The notes: generated from the sequence alone by a model not told the origin. A stretch of 46,032 nt of DNA from Verrucomicrobiota bacterium (GCA_025350905.1 JANXWY010000110.1:1-46032), one strand, 5' to 3'; counted from the stretch's first letter, positions 17,037 to 26,446 are shown. Translations and numbers: made by a program.

Positions 17037-17822
17037 ATGAAGCACAATCGTTTTAACCATCCACCGGGAGTTCGGGCGGGCAACAGATCTCGCCCTCGGG
17101 CTTTCACCTTGATCGAATTGCTCGTGGTCATTGCCATCATTGCGATCCTTGCCAGCATGTTGTTGCCTTCCCTGGCGCGGGCAAAGGAAGCGGCCCTCCG
17201 GATCAAGTGCGCCAACAATCTCCGCCAACTGTCCCTCTCGATGACCTTGTATGCGGGGGACAACGGCGATTATTTGCCCCCGCGAACCAACGCCTACCGA
17301 TGGCCCACCGCCTTACAAGAGTATTACAAAAATCTCGAACTGCTGGTGTGCTCGACCGACGCCAAGCGGGGCACGCCCTTGACGGACACCAATTCACCAA
17401 CCCTCGCCGATCGCTCCCCCCGCAGTTACATGATCAACGGCTGGAACGACTATTTCTGGCATAGCACCGGCAGTCAAGATGCCAATGCCTACAACGGCAT
17501 GGTCCTCAAGGAAAATGCCATCCGCAAACCTTCGGACACGGTCGAGTTCGGCGAGAAAAAGAATCTGCAAAAGGAGGCGGGGCTGGCCGTCTCGCCGCAT
17601 TACTTCATGGACCTGCTCGAAGGCGTGGGCAACGACGCCGACCAGATCGAGCGCGGTTGCCACGGAACGCAACGGGCCGGCACAGTGAGCAAGTCCGGCG
17701 GTTCCAATTTTGCCTTCGTGGACGGGAGTGCGCGCTTGTTGAAATACGGTCGGGAAGTCTGGCCGGAGAATCTCTGGGCCATTGCTGACGATGATCGGAA
17801 GGCCTTCGCCTTTCAGCCGTAG
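17037..17822 (+). CDS. Type II secretion/type IV pilin-like pseudopilin (H-X9-DG family)
   Basis: The 261-residue protein has a 21-residue basic leader ending RA, then [20 protein letters not shown]. This is the classic prepilin cleavage and N-methylation sequence, with Phe as the first mature residue and Glu at +5. The C-terminus has the [11 protein letters not shown] block that names the H-X9-DG pseudopilin family, expanded in Verrucomicrobiota, Planctomycetota and Lentisphaerota. The middle region includes Tyr- and Asn-rich stretches. Such proteins are exported by a type II or pilus-like system and may act as minor pilins or surface proteins. No secretion ATPase or peptidase gene is close by, so it would depend on machinery elsewhere in the genome. 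Identification is firm; the role is unknown. Confidence 0.88.
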   Translation: MKHNRFNHPPGVRAGNRSRPRAFTLIELLVVIAIIAILASMLLPSLARAKEAALRIKCANNLRQLSLSMTLYAGDNGDYLPPRTNAYRWPTALQEYYKNLELLVCSTDAKRGTPLTDTNSPTLADRSPRSYMINGWNDYFWHSTGSQDANAYNGMVLKENAIRKPSDTVEFGEKKNLQKEAGLAVSPHYFMDLLEGVGNDADQIERGCHGTQRAGTVSKSGGSNFAFVDGSARLLKYGREVWPENLWAIADDDRKAFAFQP

Positions 17823-17959
17823 GGATTGGGCTGCGGGATGGGAAGTGAACTTCCTGGCTCGGCAGCAGGTACTGGACGGAGCGCTGGCAGCACGCACAAC
17901 GACATGCCCCCGGCCCAAGGGTTGCCTCGCCTTTAACCCTGAGTCGGCGCCCGACAGCC

Positions 17960-18433
17960 CTACCGGGCCTTCCGAATGGAAACGGCGCGGGCGGCCAGAA
18001 AGCCCGCCACGAACAGGGACGCCGCGCCCAGCGGCACGAGCAGTATGCCCAGGCCCGGATCGCCGGCATAGCAGACTACGCCCCCAAGAAAAAAGCCACC
18101 GGGGATAAGCAGCGTGGCGGCAAACAGACAGTTCGAGGCCAGACTCCGGGACCGGGCGGGCCAGGTCGGGACCAAGTAAGCGGTGAGGCTGAAGGCGAAG
18201 TTGAGCAGGCCAAGCAGCGTGCCATGGGCGTGCGCGAGCGTCCACATGAGCCGGCGCGTTTCGTTCGAAACATCGAGATACCAGCCTAGTTTGAAACCGT
18301 GAAACGCCTCCAGCGCGATGCCGAGCGTGAGGAAGACGAGCAACGCCCACCAACCAAGACGCAAATGGCGTTGGGGGTAATTGACGGTGGCGATGGTAGC
18401 TGGAGAGGATTCCGGAGCGTTTGCCTTTTTCAT
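17960..18433 (-). CDS. Four-helix integral membrane protein paired with multiheme cytochrome
   Basis: The 157-residue protein has a short soluble N-terminus and about four hydrophobic segments (about 28-45, 65-87, 95-120, 125-150). A His-rich part, TLAHAHGTLLGLLNF, lies near residues 66-80 and could bind a metal or heme, although this is only suggestive. No family is recognised with confidence. Its ATG overlaps the stop of the upstream eight-heme cytochrome gene by 4 bp (18430-18433), so the two proteins are probably made together and may form a membrane electron-transfer unit. It converges with the pseudopilin gene at 17822, leaving 137 bp with no clear terminator. Confidence 0.65.
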   Translation of the reverse strand: MKKANAPESSPATIATVNYPQRHLRLGWWALLVFLTLGIALEAFHGFKLGWYLDVSNETRRLMWTLAHAHGTLLGLLNFAFSLTAYLVPTWPARSRSLASNCLFAATLLIPGGFFLGGVVCYAGDPGLGILLVPLGAASLFVAGFLAARAVSIRKAR

Positions 18434-20376
18434 TCCTGCAGGTCCATGGAGTGGTTGTCGCGTTGTTGCCTTAAGGCGCGGATTTCGTCCTGTTGTAATT
18501 CGCCTCGGGTATCAATGAAAAGTTGCGGCTGGCTGCGAAGGGTACGATTACCCTCCGCCTTGGTCAAGAGACCCAGCGCCCGGGCCGGAGCGGTGGCCCG
18601 GTGTTCGGCGGAACCGGTGAAATCGTAAGCGAAATTCTGGTAGTCAGGAAGTCGCTTGAGCGAGCGTTGGGCTATATAGCGGACAGCGGAATATGGGTCA
18701 TCGAGCAGTTGCGCCAGATATGGTGCGAGCCATTGCGTGCCGGCCGCTTGCTTCGCGGGCGCCCAGCCCATGCTAAAAGCAATGAGCGCGCGCTGGCCGG
18801 CGTCACCCTTGAGTAACCCGACCACGGCGGCGGAAACGTTTTGTTCCACCGCGTCCAACTCCGGCATTGGTTGTCGATACCACGTGGCAAGATGTTGCGC
18901 CGTCCAGCCGAGGGTTTGGTCGAGATGACACAGATTGCAAGCGTTCGGGCGGCCGGTCTTCTGCGTCGCTGGCACGGACGGACTGTCGATCTGATGACTT
19001 CGAATGGCTTTAAGCAAACCGTAGGTCGTATGGGGCATGTGGCAGTTGTAACACTCGCTGCCCGGCGAACCGGCCAGGTGATGCGTGTGTGCGACGAGCT
19101 CGGTGCGAAATTGGCCGTGGCAGGAGAGACACGCCCCGTTGCCGTCCATCTGCGGGGCGAGCTGATCTTCCGGAGCACTTTGATGCAATGCGTGACAGGA
19201 GAGACACGAAAGTTCTCCCCGCTGGTGGCACGGCGATTCGAGGAGCCCGTTATATTCGCGGCCCGAGACGCGCACCATGCCATCGGACCAATAGTGGTCT
19301 TCCAGAAAGGTGGGATTTTGCATCGCTGCCGCTTTGACCCAAGGTTGTTCGTCGAGTTTGGTCGGGCGAACGATCGGGGTGGTCGTGGCGAGGTCCTGGC
19401 CCGGACGGAAGCGGAAACCTTCGCGCCGCCATTCCTCGCGGTTCGGGATCCATTTGATGCCGTGGCATTGCCCGCACACTTGCGAAGCAATCTTTGACGG
19501 CAGGCGAGCGGGATTGGTAATGCTGGGATCGCCTTGGTCCATGTAATGGCTCGCGTACCGGCGGCCAGGCGAGCCGTTGACGGCGACATGCTTTTCGCCG
19601 GGTCCGTGGCAAGCCTCGCAAGCGATGCCGAGTTCGCCGGATCGAGTGTCCCAATCCTTAACCTGCAGATCGGGCCGCGGCTGGCCGCCCGTGGCGTGGC
19701 ACTGAATGCAATTCAAATTCCACACGCTGGGCTGCAGCGGCAAGGCGGGGTCGCGGAGGAAGGTCTGGTGAAACGGCACCCAGCGCTTGTCTTCGATCAA
19801 CCAGGCAAAAGGCAAGACCGTCTGGAGATTGCCATGTTTGCCCGGCAACCAATAAACCTGCAGGTGATGCGATCCGGTCACCAGGCCAACGCGCTGCTTC
19901 ACGCGCGGCGCATGGCCAAGCCGCCTCGCGGGGTTGCGCGCTGCCGTGACCGAATCCGAGTCGTCCAACTCGACCCAGAACTCATCGCCGAGGCGTTCGA
20001 GTCGATACTTCTGACCGGCAAGTTCAAGGGTCACATTATCGAAATTGCCAACCACGCTCGTACTCCCGGCGAACTGGGTCATTGTGCGGTGAAAAGTGCG
20101 GTGCCACGAAGCGTATTGACCGGGGTGGCAGGCCTGGCAGTGATCCGAAGAAACGTAGCCATCCGGGCGGCCTTCGCGGGGAACCGAAGCAAAAAAAGCT
20201 GCGTCCGCTTGAACACTCTGCCGCCGCCGTACGTCGCGCCACCAAGCCCACAGCGCGGTGGCGACCAACAGGAACAGCGCGAGCAACCACCACGACGGGC
20301 TGAAATTCCGGCGCCGCCCGAAGCCAACGCCAACAGCGGCGAGCAGGGCGAGAATTGCCAGCCACTCAAATCTCAT
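18430..20376 (-). CDS. Membrane-anchored multiheme cytochrome c with eight CxxCH motifs and HEAT-like tail
   Basis: From the ATG at 20376 the protein is 648 residues; an upstream ATG at 20439 would add 21 residues. Two hydrophobic segments (about 1-19 and 28-46) anchor the N-terminus. Eight CxxCH heme sites follow: CQACH (first Cys80), CIQCH, CEACH, CGQCH, CLSCH twice, CYNCH and CNLCH. Spacing and the motifs around them recall the cytochrome c-554 / octaheme and 'doubled CXXCH' groups, with TPR/HEAT-type C-termini common in Planctomycetota and Verrucomicrobiota. After the last heme site, about 150 residues form HEAT-like helices (AYLAQLLDDPYSAVRYIA). It should act in the periplasm as an electron carrier or reductase. 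The partner is the overlapping membrane protein downstream. The substrate is unknown. Confidence 0.85.
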   Translation of the reverse strand: MRFEWLAILALLAAVGVGFGRRRNFSPSWWLLALFLLVATALWAWWRDVRRRQSVQADAAFFASVPREGRPDGYVSSDHCQACHPGQYASWHRTFHRTMTQFAGSTSVVGNFDNVTLELAGQKYRLERLGDEFWVELDDSDSVTAARNPARRLGHAPRVKQRVGLVTGSHHLQVYWLPGKHGNLQTVLPFAWLIEDKRWVPFHQTFLRDPALPLQPSVWNLNCIQCHATGGQPRPDLQVKDWDTRSGELGIACEACHGPGEKHVAVNGSPGRRYASHYMDQGDPSITNPARLPSKIASQVCGQCHGIKWIPNREEWRREGFRFRPGQDLATTTPIVRPTKLDEQPWVKAAAMQNPTFLEDHYWSDGMVRVSGREYNGLLESPCHQRGELSCLSCHALHQSAPEDQLAPQMDGNGACLSCHGQFRTELVAHTHHLAGSPGSECYNCHMPHTTYGLLKAIRSHQIDSPSVPATQKTGRPNACNLCHLDQTLGWTAQHLATWYRQPMPELDAVEQNVSAAVVGLLKGDAGQRALIAFSMGWAPAKQAAGTQWLAPYLAQLLDDPYSAVRYIAQRSLKRLPDYQNFAYDFTGSAEHRATAPARALGLLTKAEGNRTLRSQPQLFIDTRGELQQDEIRALRQQRDNHSMDLQE

Positions 20377-20658
20377 GTCCGCGGGGGGCGAAGCCGGCGT
20401 TGGCTGAAGCCGGAACCGGAACCACGTGCACCAGTGCAAATGAATTCAAAGGCCATGATCAAAGCGACCTTCGGGTCGAACGGATAGCCAAGCCATTAAT
20501 TCTTCGGGAGGTTCATTTGCGGTGACTTTATGCCGCCCCAGGCAGGCGACAAGCGTTTTTTCCTTCTCGTAGGCGGGCGTTGTTCGAAGTCCGGGGGCCA
20601 GCCCTCGGGCCGGTCGAGGCCCGGCGAAGGGTTGATTTGTAATCGGGGCGAGTCGCGG

Positions 20659-21327
20659 TCAAGGGATCTGGTTGGTCGAGCGGATCCGGAGGTAAACCAC
20701 GTGGCCATCCACATACAGCGCATTACGTCCGGTGTTGTGCACGGGCCGCGGGGTCGGCGAACCTTCGTAATTCCAGGCGTCCACATCTTCCAAGGCCCAC
20801 ACCGTGGAGATCGGCCCAAACCGGGTTTCAATCTCCGAAAACCTGAGCGGTTTCTTGAAGTTCGGCGGTACATAGCCAAATATGGGATAAAAGCCGTTCG
20901 AGATCGTCCCGAAATTTTGGACGTAGGAGCCGCGGTTGTTGAGGTTTTTGTAGTCCTGCGCCCATTTGTTGGCGGGACACATGAAGACTTTTTCAAAATT
21001 ATTGGAAGCCTGCTTGATCAAGTAGGGAGCGAGGTAAATGGCCAAGACGTACGGATTTTCCGCGCCCCGGACCCCAACCGTGCTTTGCAATCCCCAGACC
21101 GGGCCCGGCAACGTATCGGCATGGTCATCGGCGTACATGGTGACCGCGAATCCGATCTGGCGGAGATTGTTCAGGCATTGGATACTCAGCGCCTTCTGTT
21201 TTGCCCGGGCCAAGGTCGGGAGCAACAGCGCGGCCAGGATGGCAATGATCGCGATGACGACCAGCAGCTCAATCAAGGTAAAGGCCGACCGGTTCGTTGA
21301 TCTGAAGTTTGTTGGCGCCATTTTCAT
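20659..21327 (-). CDS. Second H-X9-DG/GspG-type pseudopilin
   Basis: The 222-residue protein has a short basic leader ending SA, then [20 protein letters not shown], followed by the [21 protein letters not shown] segment that is almost identical in the other pseudopilin at 17037. The C-terminus carries [12 protein letters not shown], the DG block of this family. It is shorter than the other copy and has a different middle, so this is not a recent duplicate. It faces the same way as the downstream cytochrome gene, with 282 bp between them that hold no other clear gene. It is expected to be processed by a prepilin peptidase encoded elsewhere and to act in the envelope. Confidence 0.87.
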   Translation of the reverse strand: MKMAPTNFRSTNRSAFTLIELLVVIAIIAILAALLLPTLARAKQKALSIQCLNNLRQIGFAVTMYADDHADTLPGPVWGLQSTVGVRGAENPYVLAIYLAPYLIKQASNNFEKVFMCPANKWAQDYKNLNNRGSYVQNFGTISNGFYPIFGYVPPNFKKPLRFSEIETRFGPISTVWALEDVDAWNYEGSPTPRPVHNTGRNALYVDGHVVYLRIRSTNQIP

Positions 21328-21672
21328 AAGTTGGGCTTTCGCTTCTGCCTCGCTAGGTTTGAGACGCAGCCCGCCTTCGCTGGTGGTTTAGCAGACTGGG
21401 ATGATTCGTTGCTCGCCGCGGAGCGTCGTATGATTCGGGGGCCAGGTCAAGCCAGCCCGATGCCAAAACAATGCCCGCTAACCGCATCGCGATTCAGAAC
21501 TCTTGCTGGGAGCGGTGAAGTTATCCGCGTGAACTTGATCCTCAAGCTTCAATCGCAATTAGGCCGCAGCCGGAGACAATGGCAAGATTGCCCGGGTTGA
21601 AGTGCGCGCACCAGACTTGATTCCTGACGCGGTGCGGTCAAGGATGGGCGCACAGACGACGAAAGGCGAATT
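21328..21672. other. Divergent intergenic region, no gene seen
   Basis: The 345 bp separate the divergent pseudopilin (minus) and the secreted unknown (plus). Short open frames are present but none shows a start site, composition or similarity suggesting a gene. It presumably holds two promoters. No convincing -35/-10 pair, repeat or RNA motif was identified by eye. Confidence 0.4.
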
Positions 21673-22239
21673 ATGCGAACTCTGCTTGCGCTCATGCTGA
21701 CGGCGATGACGCTGCTGGGGGACGAAACCACCAATGCGCCGGCGCCGGGCTCGGTCACCACGAATTACGTGAAGGCACATTGGTCCTTCCGACGCGTCGA
21801 CGGCCAGCTTTACAACATCGAGAAAAGCGTACTGTGGCGAGAACTCAGAGGCATCTGCGCCAAAGTGCTGACCAATGGCGCCGTCCTCCGCATCGTCATA
21901 CCCAGGAGCGAGACCTACACCGTCCCGGCAGCGGAGTCGGGAACGAGTATCAGTAATTTGTTGGCGGGCGGTAAGCCGGCCGGGCCCAGCATCCAAACGC
22001 GCACTTGGCAGGAAGAAGGGCCGGCCATTTTCCTGGTGAACTACGATGGCCCGCAGCCGACGACAGGCAGCGCGATGCGGGCGAAGGCGATCAAGGTCGG
22101 CACTTTCGCCTACGAAGGGGAGGTGATCGAAAAGTGGGATTGTGGTTTGCCGAACATGGTGCCAGTCCTGATCACCAACCTGCCCGCTGTCCAACCCAAT
22201 CACAATCGCCAATCCTCCAAGCCGCCGGCAGCCAACTGA
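21673..22239 (+). CDS. Secreted protein of unknown function
   Basis: The 188-residue protein starts with MRTLLALMLTAMTLLGDE, a signal peptide with a probable cut near Gly16-Asp17. The mature part begins with a Thr/Asn/Ala-rich linker, then a compact domain with motifs such as KAHWSFRRVDGQLYNIEKS and IVIPRSETYTVP, which are Val/Thr-rich and beta-like. No family is recognised. The C-terminal 25 residues are polar and Pro/Asn-rich. The gene has its own promoter region and no operon partner in the same direction. Signal peptide and length make a real gene likely. Confidence 0.6.
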   Translation: MRTLLALMLTAMTLLGDETTNAPAPGSVTTNYVKAHWSFRRVDGQLYNIEKSVLWRELRGICAKVLTNGAVLRIVIPRSETYTVPAAESGTSISNLLAGGKPAGPSIQTRTWQEEGPAIFLVNYDGPQPTTGSAMRAKAIKVGTFAYEGEVIEKWDCGLPNMVPVLITNLPAVQPNHNRQSSKPPAAN

Positions 22240-22372
22240 AACGGCGCCGAGGGCTACCGCTGGTCGAAGGGCAACGCCGAGCCGCCGAGGACAAGGGGGC
22301 GCGCAGTGGCGCCAAACTCACACCACAAAGCACGCGGCCCACAAGCATTTCGGCCCTTCCTTTGCTTGCTGA

Positions 22373-22792
22373 TCAGCCCGCGGGAGTTGGTAAATCACTG
22401 GCGTCCTCCAGCAATTGACTGAGACAAATCACATAGCCATCAGGGTCGGTGATCTCAAACTCGGCCAGCCCGTAAAACATCCGCTCCAACCGGCGATTCA
22501 CGATGGCGCGCGCGTTGAATGCGGCAAACACCTCGCGGAACCGGCTGCCTTCAAGTCGCAAATACACGTCCCAATCATACGGCGGCGGTGGGGGGCGAAC
22601 CGGAGGTAAACCGCGCCGGACCATCAGCTCCACCGGCCCATGGCGCAGGATCGCGAAGGCGTACGGCGGCGCGGCGGGAAACGGATCGCCCACAAAGCCG
22701 AGGCAGCCACGGTACCACTCGAGGGAGCGAGCAACATCGGCGACGCGCAGTACCGGAACGGCTAGCTTGATGGCCATAGGGTTAACGGTCAT
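22373..22792 (-). CDS. VOC (glyoxalase/bleomycin-resistance-like) superfamily protein
   Basis: The 139-residue protein has the paired beta-alpha-beta-beta-beta pattern of the vicinal oxygen chelate superfamily. The first module opens KLAVPVLRVADVARSLEWYRGCLGF. The second ends with FEITDPDGYVICLSQ, where Glu is the usual metal ligand position (E before I-x-D-P-D-G). The N-terminal His of many VOC enzymes is replaced here (VPVLRV instead of HVxL-type), so metal use is uncertain. Starts at 22792 or 22777 (MAIKLAVP) are both possible. Family members include dioxygenases, glyoxalases and antibiotic-binding proteins. Function is not assignable. Confidence 0.75.
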   Translation of the reverse strand: MTVNPMAIKLAVPVLRVADVARSLEWYRGCLGFVGDPFPAAPPYAFAILRHGPVELMVRRGLPPVRPPPPPYDWDVYLRLEGSRFREVFAAFNARAIVNRRLERMFYGLAEFEITDPDGYVICLSQLLEDASDLPTPAG

Positions 22793-22866
22793 TTTATGTT
22801 ACCGACTCTTTAAAGCGGCCAATCGCAAAAGGGAGCCCGACCAAGCCTGTTCCCGCAGCCCAAGGC

Positions 22867-23394
22867 TCAGCTGCTGGCCCAGCCGAGCGCCCGTTTTTCA
22901 ACTTCCGCGATGAACGCATCTTTTCCATCCATGTAAGCCTCGAGATCGCCCTTACAGGATTTAACCAAACCGCGCTTCAGCTCACTATAGGCTTGGGCCG
23001 TGTCGGGATGAGCGAGCAGAAAATCCCGGAAGGCCAGATGCCGGACAATGTGTGGAGAGCGCTGGACAAAAGCGTGAAGGTGATGCGTCCGCCTTCCGCT
23101 ACGATTGGTCTTACGAAAATACCGGCGACCAGGTATTCCAAATGCTCCCATCGCTTCATAGCCCAACGCTTGCAACACGTGCACGTGTCCTTCCACGGCT
23201 GCAAGGCTTGTGACCTCGGCCAACATATCAATGATCGGCTTGGCATAGATGCGGGGAATGGCCGTACTGCCGATGTGATGGAGGGCATTCAGGGCGCAGC
23301 CGAGGGCGTTCCGGACGCGGGCAGCTTCGCTCGCGAAATCCTGACACCAAGAAATGCGATGGGGCTCAATGGTCAAGACGAATGGCATTTTCAT
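22867..23394 (-). CDS. GrpB / UPF0157 family nucleotidyltransferase-like protein
   Basis: The 175-residue protein carries the GrpB signature HHIGSTAIPRIYAKPIIDMLAEV, close to the family's VGSTAVPGLxAKPxIDI pattern, followed by RRYFRK and an HHLHAFVQ block. GrpB-family proteins have a nucleotidyltransferase fold and poorly known function. Two close starts exist, ATG at 23394 or 23388; further upstream codons have no support. The coding region ends where the VOC gene's 5' flank begins, both on the minus strand, with 74 bp between. The open frame continues far upstream over the glycosidase gene but only this part shows homology. Confidence 0.8.
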   Translation of the reverse strand: MKMPFVLTIEPHRISWCQDFASEAARVRNALGCALNALHHIGSTAIPRIYAKPIIDMLAEVTSLAAVEGHVHVLQALGYEAMGAFGIPGRRYFRKTNRSGRRTHHLHAFVQRSPHIVRHLAFRDFLLAHPDTAQAYSELKRGLVKSCKGDLEAYMDGKDAFIAEVEKRALGWASS

Positions 23395-23652
23395 ATCCGC
23401 TGAGTCCACGGCAAAGTTAGCCAGCCGCATCCGTTCGGACTCGCCCTGGGATTTGAAACCGAACGCGTCACGTGTTTTGTTACCATGTCTTGGCCCCGGA
23501 GCGCAAGGCGCTGAATCGCGAACGACTGCCGCCAGGCAAGAGACAATCTCAGGTTGCCGTTCCATGAGGTGCAAACGGCGGGTGAAAAGTGCGGCGGGTG
23601 GCTTCCGTAATGGTCTGGTGGCACAGCGTTCCTTTCGGGCATACTCGGGCAA

Positions 23653-26124
23653 ATGAAATTCTGGTGCACCTTCACTGCGCTCGTACTTGCCTGGACCGTT
23701 TTTGCCGCCACGCCCACGCCGGTCCCGCTGGTGCTCAAGTCGAAGGCCTCTCAGCATTACGCTGAGGGCTTCAATCGCGATGACGAGGAACTCTACGGTC
23801 AGCACATTCCCAACGCGGGTGCGTGGGACTGGATGCAACGCAACGTACCGTTGTTCGAGTGCCCGGACCCGGAAATCGAGCGGACCTATTTCTTCCGCTG
23901 GTGGACGTATCGGAAACATCTCCGCCAGACGCCGGAAGGTTTCGTGGTCACGGAGTTCCTTCCGGATGTGCCGTGGGCGGGGAAGTTCAATACGATTTCG
24001 TGCGCGGCGGGCCATCACTTTTACGAAGGCCGCTGGATGGCCGATCCGCAGTATCTCCAGGACTATGCCTTGTTCTGGTTTCGCAACGGCGGCGAACCTC
24101 GGCGTTACAGCTTTTGGGCGGCGGACGCCCTGTTCGCGAATTATCTTGTTCATCCGAATGCGTCGTTGCTCACCAACCTGCTGCCCGATCTGGTGGCGAA
24201 CTTTGAAGCGTGGGAGAAACAACAACGTGATGCGAACGGCCTCTTCTGGCAAAGCGACGACCGCGACGGGATGGAAGTATCGGTGGGTGGCAGTGGCTAC
24301 CGGGCAACGATCAACAGCTACATGTTTGGCGACGCGCTCGCCATTGCACGCATCGCCGACCTGGCGGGCCGGAAGGACCTGGCAGAACGATTTCGCGGCG
24401 AGGCGGCGCGCCTCAAAAAGCTCGTGCAGGACAAACTGTGGGACGGTCAGGCGGAGTTCTTCAAGGTGCTGCCCCGCGGCACCCACGCGTCGCTGGCAGC
24501 CGTGCGAGAGTTGCATGGATTCACGCCGTGGTATTTCAATTTGCCGGACACGCAATTCGCCGTCGCTTGGAAACAACTCATGGACCCGCAGGGTTTCTTC
24601 GCGCCGTACGGGCCCACAACCACCGAACAGCGGCATCCCGGTTTCAAGGTGGCCTACACGGGACACGAGTGTCAGTGGAACGGACCGAGTTGGCCGTATG
24701 CCACCGCCATCACCCTGACCGGTCTGGCCAATTTGCTCAATGGCCCAGACCAGAGCGTGGTAAGTCGGAGCGATTATTTCACGGTGCTGCGCCATTACGC
24801 GTTGAGCCATCGCCGGAAGCGCGCAGACGGTCAAGTGGTGCCGTGGATTGACGAGAACCTGAATCCATTCACCGGCGACTGGATTTCGCGCACGCTGCTG
24901 ATTCAGCGTGGGAAGAAAATCCCCGAACGGGGCAAGGACTACAACCACTCCACGTTCTGCGACCTGGTGATCAGCGGGTTGGTGGGATTGCGCGCGCGCA
25001 GCGATGACACGGTCGAGGTCAATCCGCTCGCTCCGGAGTCGTGGGATTATTTCTGCCTCGACCAAGTCCGCTACCACGAACGCTGGCTGACGATTCTTTG
25101 GGACAAGACCGGCACCCGCTACGGTCGGGGCAAGGGACTGCGGGTTTTCGCCGACGGAGAGGAAATCGCTGGAGCAGATTCATTGAAGCGATTGACGGCG
25201 GCTCTTCCGCCGAAACCGGACGACGGGCCCCGCGCTCAAACTACGGCGGGCTGGAAGAAGTTCGCCGGTAATCCGGTGATGGGCGGCCAATACGGCACGT
25301 GCTTCGACGTCGCGGCGCTCAAGGAGGACACCACGTATCGCATGTGGCTTTCTTGGCGGCCGAAGAAAAGTCTGGCCATCGTGGAGAGCAAAGACGGAAC
25401 CCATTGGACGGAGCCGCCGCAAATCGTTCTCGGACCGCGGAAGGAAACCGGCTGGGAGGATGACATTAATCGCCCCGTGGTCGTCAAGCGCACAGATGGC
25501 TATCATCTCTGGTACACCGGCCAGGCGCGCGGTCAATCGTGGATCGGCTACGCCACGAGCAGCGATGGGGTTACTTGGAAACGCATGAGCGACCAGCCGG
25601 TGCTTTCGGCCGAAAAGCCATGGGAGAAAGTCGCCGTGATGTGCCCGCACGTGCTCTGGGATGAGCCGGCAAAACTTTTCCGCATGTGGTATTCCTCCGG
25701 CGAACAGAACGAGCCGAACGCCATTGGTTATGCCACCAGCCCCGATGGCTTGAAGTGGACCAAGCACGAGGCGAATCCAGTCTTCACCCCCGATCGGCAG
25801 AGTCCGTGGGAACAGCACAAGGTCACCGCCTGCCAGGTCGTGAAGCAAGGCGGCTGGTATGTGATGTTCTACATCGGATTCCGCGACGAGGCGCACGCCC
25901 AGATCGGGCTTGCCCGCTCCCGCGATGGGATTTCGAACTGGCAGCGGCACCCGGCCAACCCGATTATTCGCCCCGGCGAAAACGCGTGGGACCACGACGC
26001 CTGCTACAAGCCCTACGCCATTTTTGACGGACAGAAATGGTTGCTCTGGTATAACGGCCGGCACGGCGGGCTGGAGCAGATCGGGGTGGTGTTTCACGAG
26101 GGATTGGACTTGGGCTTCGAATAA
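23653..26124 (+). CDS. Secreted glycosidase: GH63/MGH1-like (alpha/alpha)6 domain fused to beta-propeller domain
   Basis: The 823-residue protein has a Sec signal peptide (about 1-19, cut after VFA). Residues of about 30-510 look like a GH63/MGH1-type (alpha/alpha)6 barrel. FWQSDDRDGME at about 198-208 and ECQWNGPSWPY, with Glu339 as candidate catalytic base, are the conserved active-site areas. From about residue 530, repeated W-Y/F-G-x-A-T-S-x-D-G blades (WIGYATSSDGVTW, NAIGYATSPDGLKW) form a five-bladed propeller like those of GH43/GH32/GH130-type proteins. Each domain could be catalytic or sugar-binding. The product is extracellular or periplasmic and probably acts on alpha-linked glycans. 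No transporter or regulator lies beside it. Domain identities are solid; the substrate is unknown. Confidence 0.82.
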   Translation: MKFWCTFTALVLAWTVFAATPTPVPLVLKSKASQHYAEGFNRDDEELYGQHIPNAGAWDWMQRNVPLFECPDPEIERTYFFRWWTYRKHLRQTPEGFVVTEFLPDVPWAGKFNTISCAAGHHFYEGRWMADPQYLQDYALFWFRNGGEPRRYSFWAADALFANYLVHPNASLLTNLLPDLVANFEAWEKQQRDANGLFWQSDDRDGMEVSVGGSGYRATINSYMFGDALAIARIADLAGRKDLAERFRGEAARLKKLVQDKLWDGQAEFFKVLPRGTHASLAAVRELHGFTPWYFNLPDTQFAVAWKQLMDPQGFFAPYGPTTTEQRHPGFKVAYTGHECQWNGPSWPYATAITLTGLANLLNGPDQSVVSRSDYFTVLRHYALSHRRKRADGQVVPWIDENLNPFTGDWISRTLLIQRGKKIPERGKDYNHSTFCDLVISGLVGLRARSDDTVEVNPLAPESWDYFCLDQVRYHERWLTILWDKTGTRYGRGKGLRVFADGEEIAGADSLKRLTAALPPKPDDGPRAQTTAGWKKFAGNPVMGGQYGTCFDVAALKEDTTYRMWLSWRPKKSLAIVESKDGTHWTEPPQIVLGPRKETGWEDDINRPVVVKRTDGYHLWYTGQARGQSWIGYATSSDGVTWKRMSDQPVLSAEKPWEKVAVMCPHVLWDEPAKLFRMWYSSGEQNEPNAIGYATSPDGLKWTKHEANPVFTPDRQSPWEQHKVTACQVVKQGGWYVMFYIGFRDEAHAQIGLARSRDGISNWQRHPANPIIRPGENAWDHDACYKPYAIFDGQKWLLWYNGRHGGLEQIGVVFHEGLDLGFE

Positions 26125-26176
26125 GGGATCGAGCCGACGCGGCTGTCCGTGCGATTCGAGTCGAGTCGATGTGCCG

Positions 26177-26340
26177 CGGGTTGAACCAAAAGAACTGCGG
26201 AATTTCCGCCTTATCGTGTGTCAGGTTCTCAGCGAACGCCGCGCGCGCGGGCCCGCCGGGCTTCTTCAACTCGATAAGCACCAGCGGCAGGCCGTTGACG
26301 AACCCGACCAAATCCGTCCAGCAGGGGTTCGAAGTCTGAG
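26177..26340 (-). pseudogene. hsdR: Remnant of a type I restriction R subunit (hsdR) N-terminal region
   Basis: On the minus strand, the translation between these points reads DLVGFVNGLPLVLIELKKP, then ARAAFAENLTHDKAEIPQFFWFN. This closely matches the conserved N-terminal nuclease segment of HsdR, where the ELK is part of the PD-ExK site. Similarity stops on both sides: no helicase domain or start lies nearby, and no hsdM or hsdS is present. It is therefore a short relic of a lost type I system. It sits between the glycosidase and the tRNA fragment/integrase boundary. Confidence 0.8.
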
Positions 26341-26414
26341 TGAAAACTACGAGCGGTTCTGTTTTCAGGGAAAAGTCCGGATGGCGAAGCGCGAGGAGAG
26401 AACATACGTGAGTT

Positions 26415-26446
26415 TGGAGCGGGTGAAGGGAATCGAACCCTCGTTT
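26415..26446 (-). other. tRNA-Gly 3' fragment, probable att site of the integrase
   Basis: On the minus strand this is the 3' third of a tRNA: T-arm GAGGG-TTCGATT-CCCTT, acceptor strand CACCCGC, discriminator T and encoded CCA. It fits tRNA-Gly. The rest of a cloverleaf (D arm, anticodon stem) is absent to the right, so it is not a working tRNA gene. Such fragments are the duplicated core left by tRNA-targeting integrases, and the integrase starts about 100 bp away. Orientation implies that element DNA lies to the right. Confidence 0.75.

Noticed and set aside
23395-25077. Upstream extension of the GrpB frame over the glycosidase gene on the opposite strand
   Set aside because: Only the last 175 residues match the family; the extension is antisense to the glycosidase catalytic domain and has no similarity.
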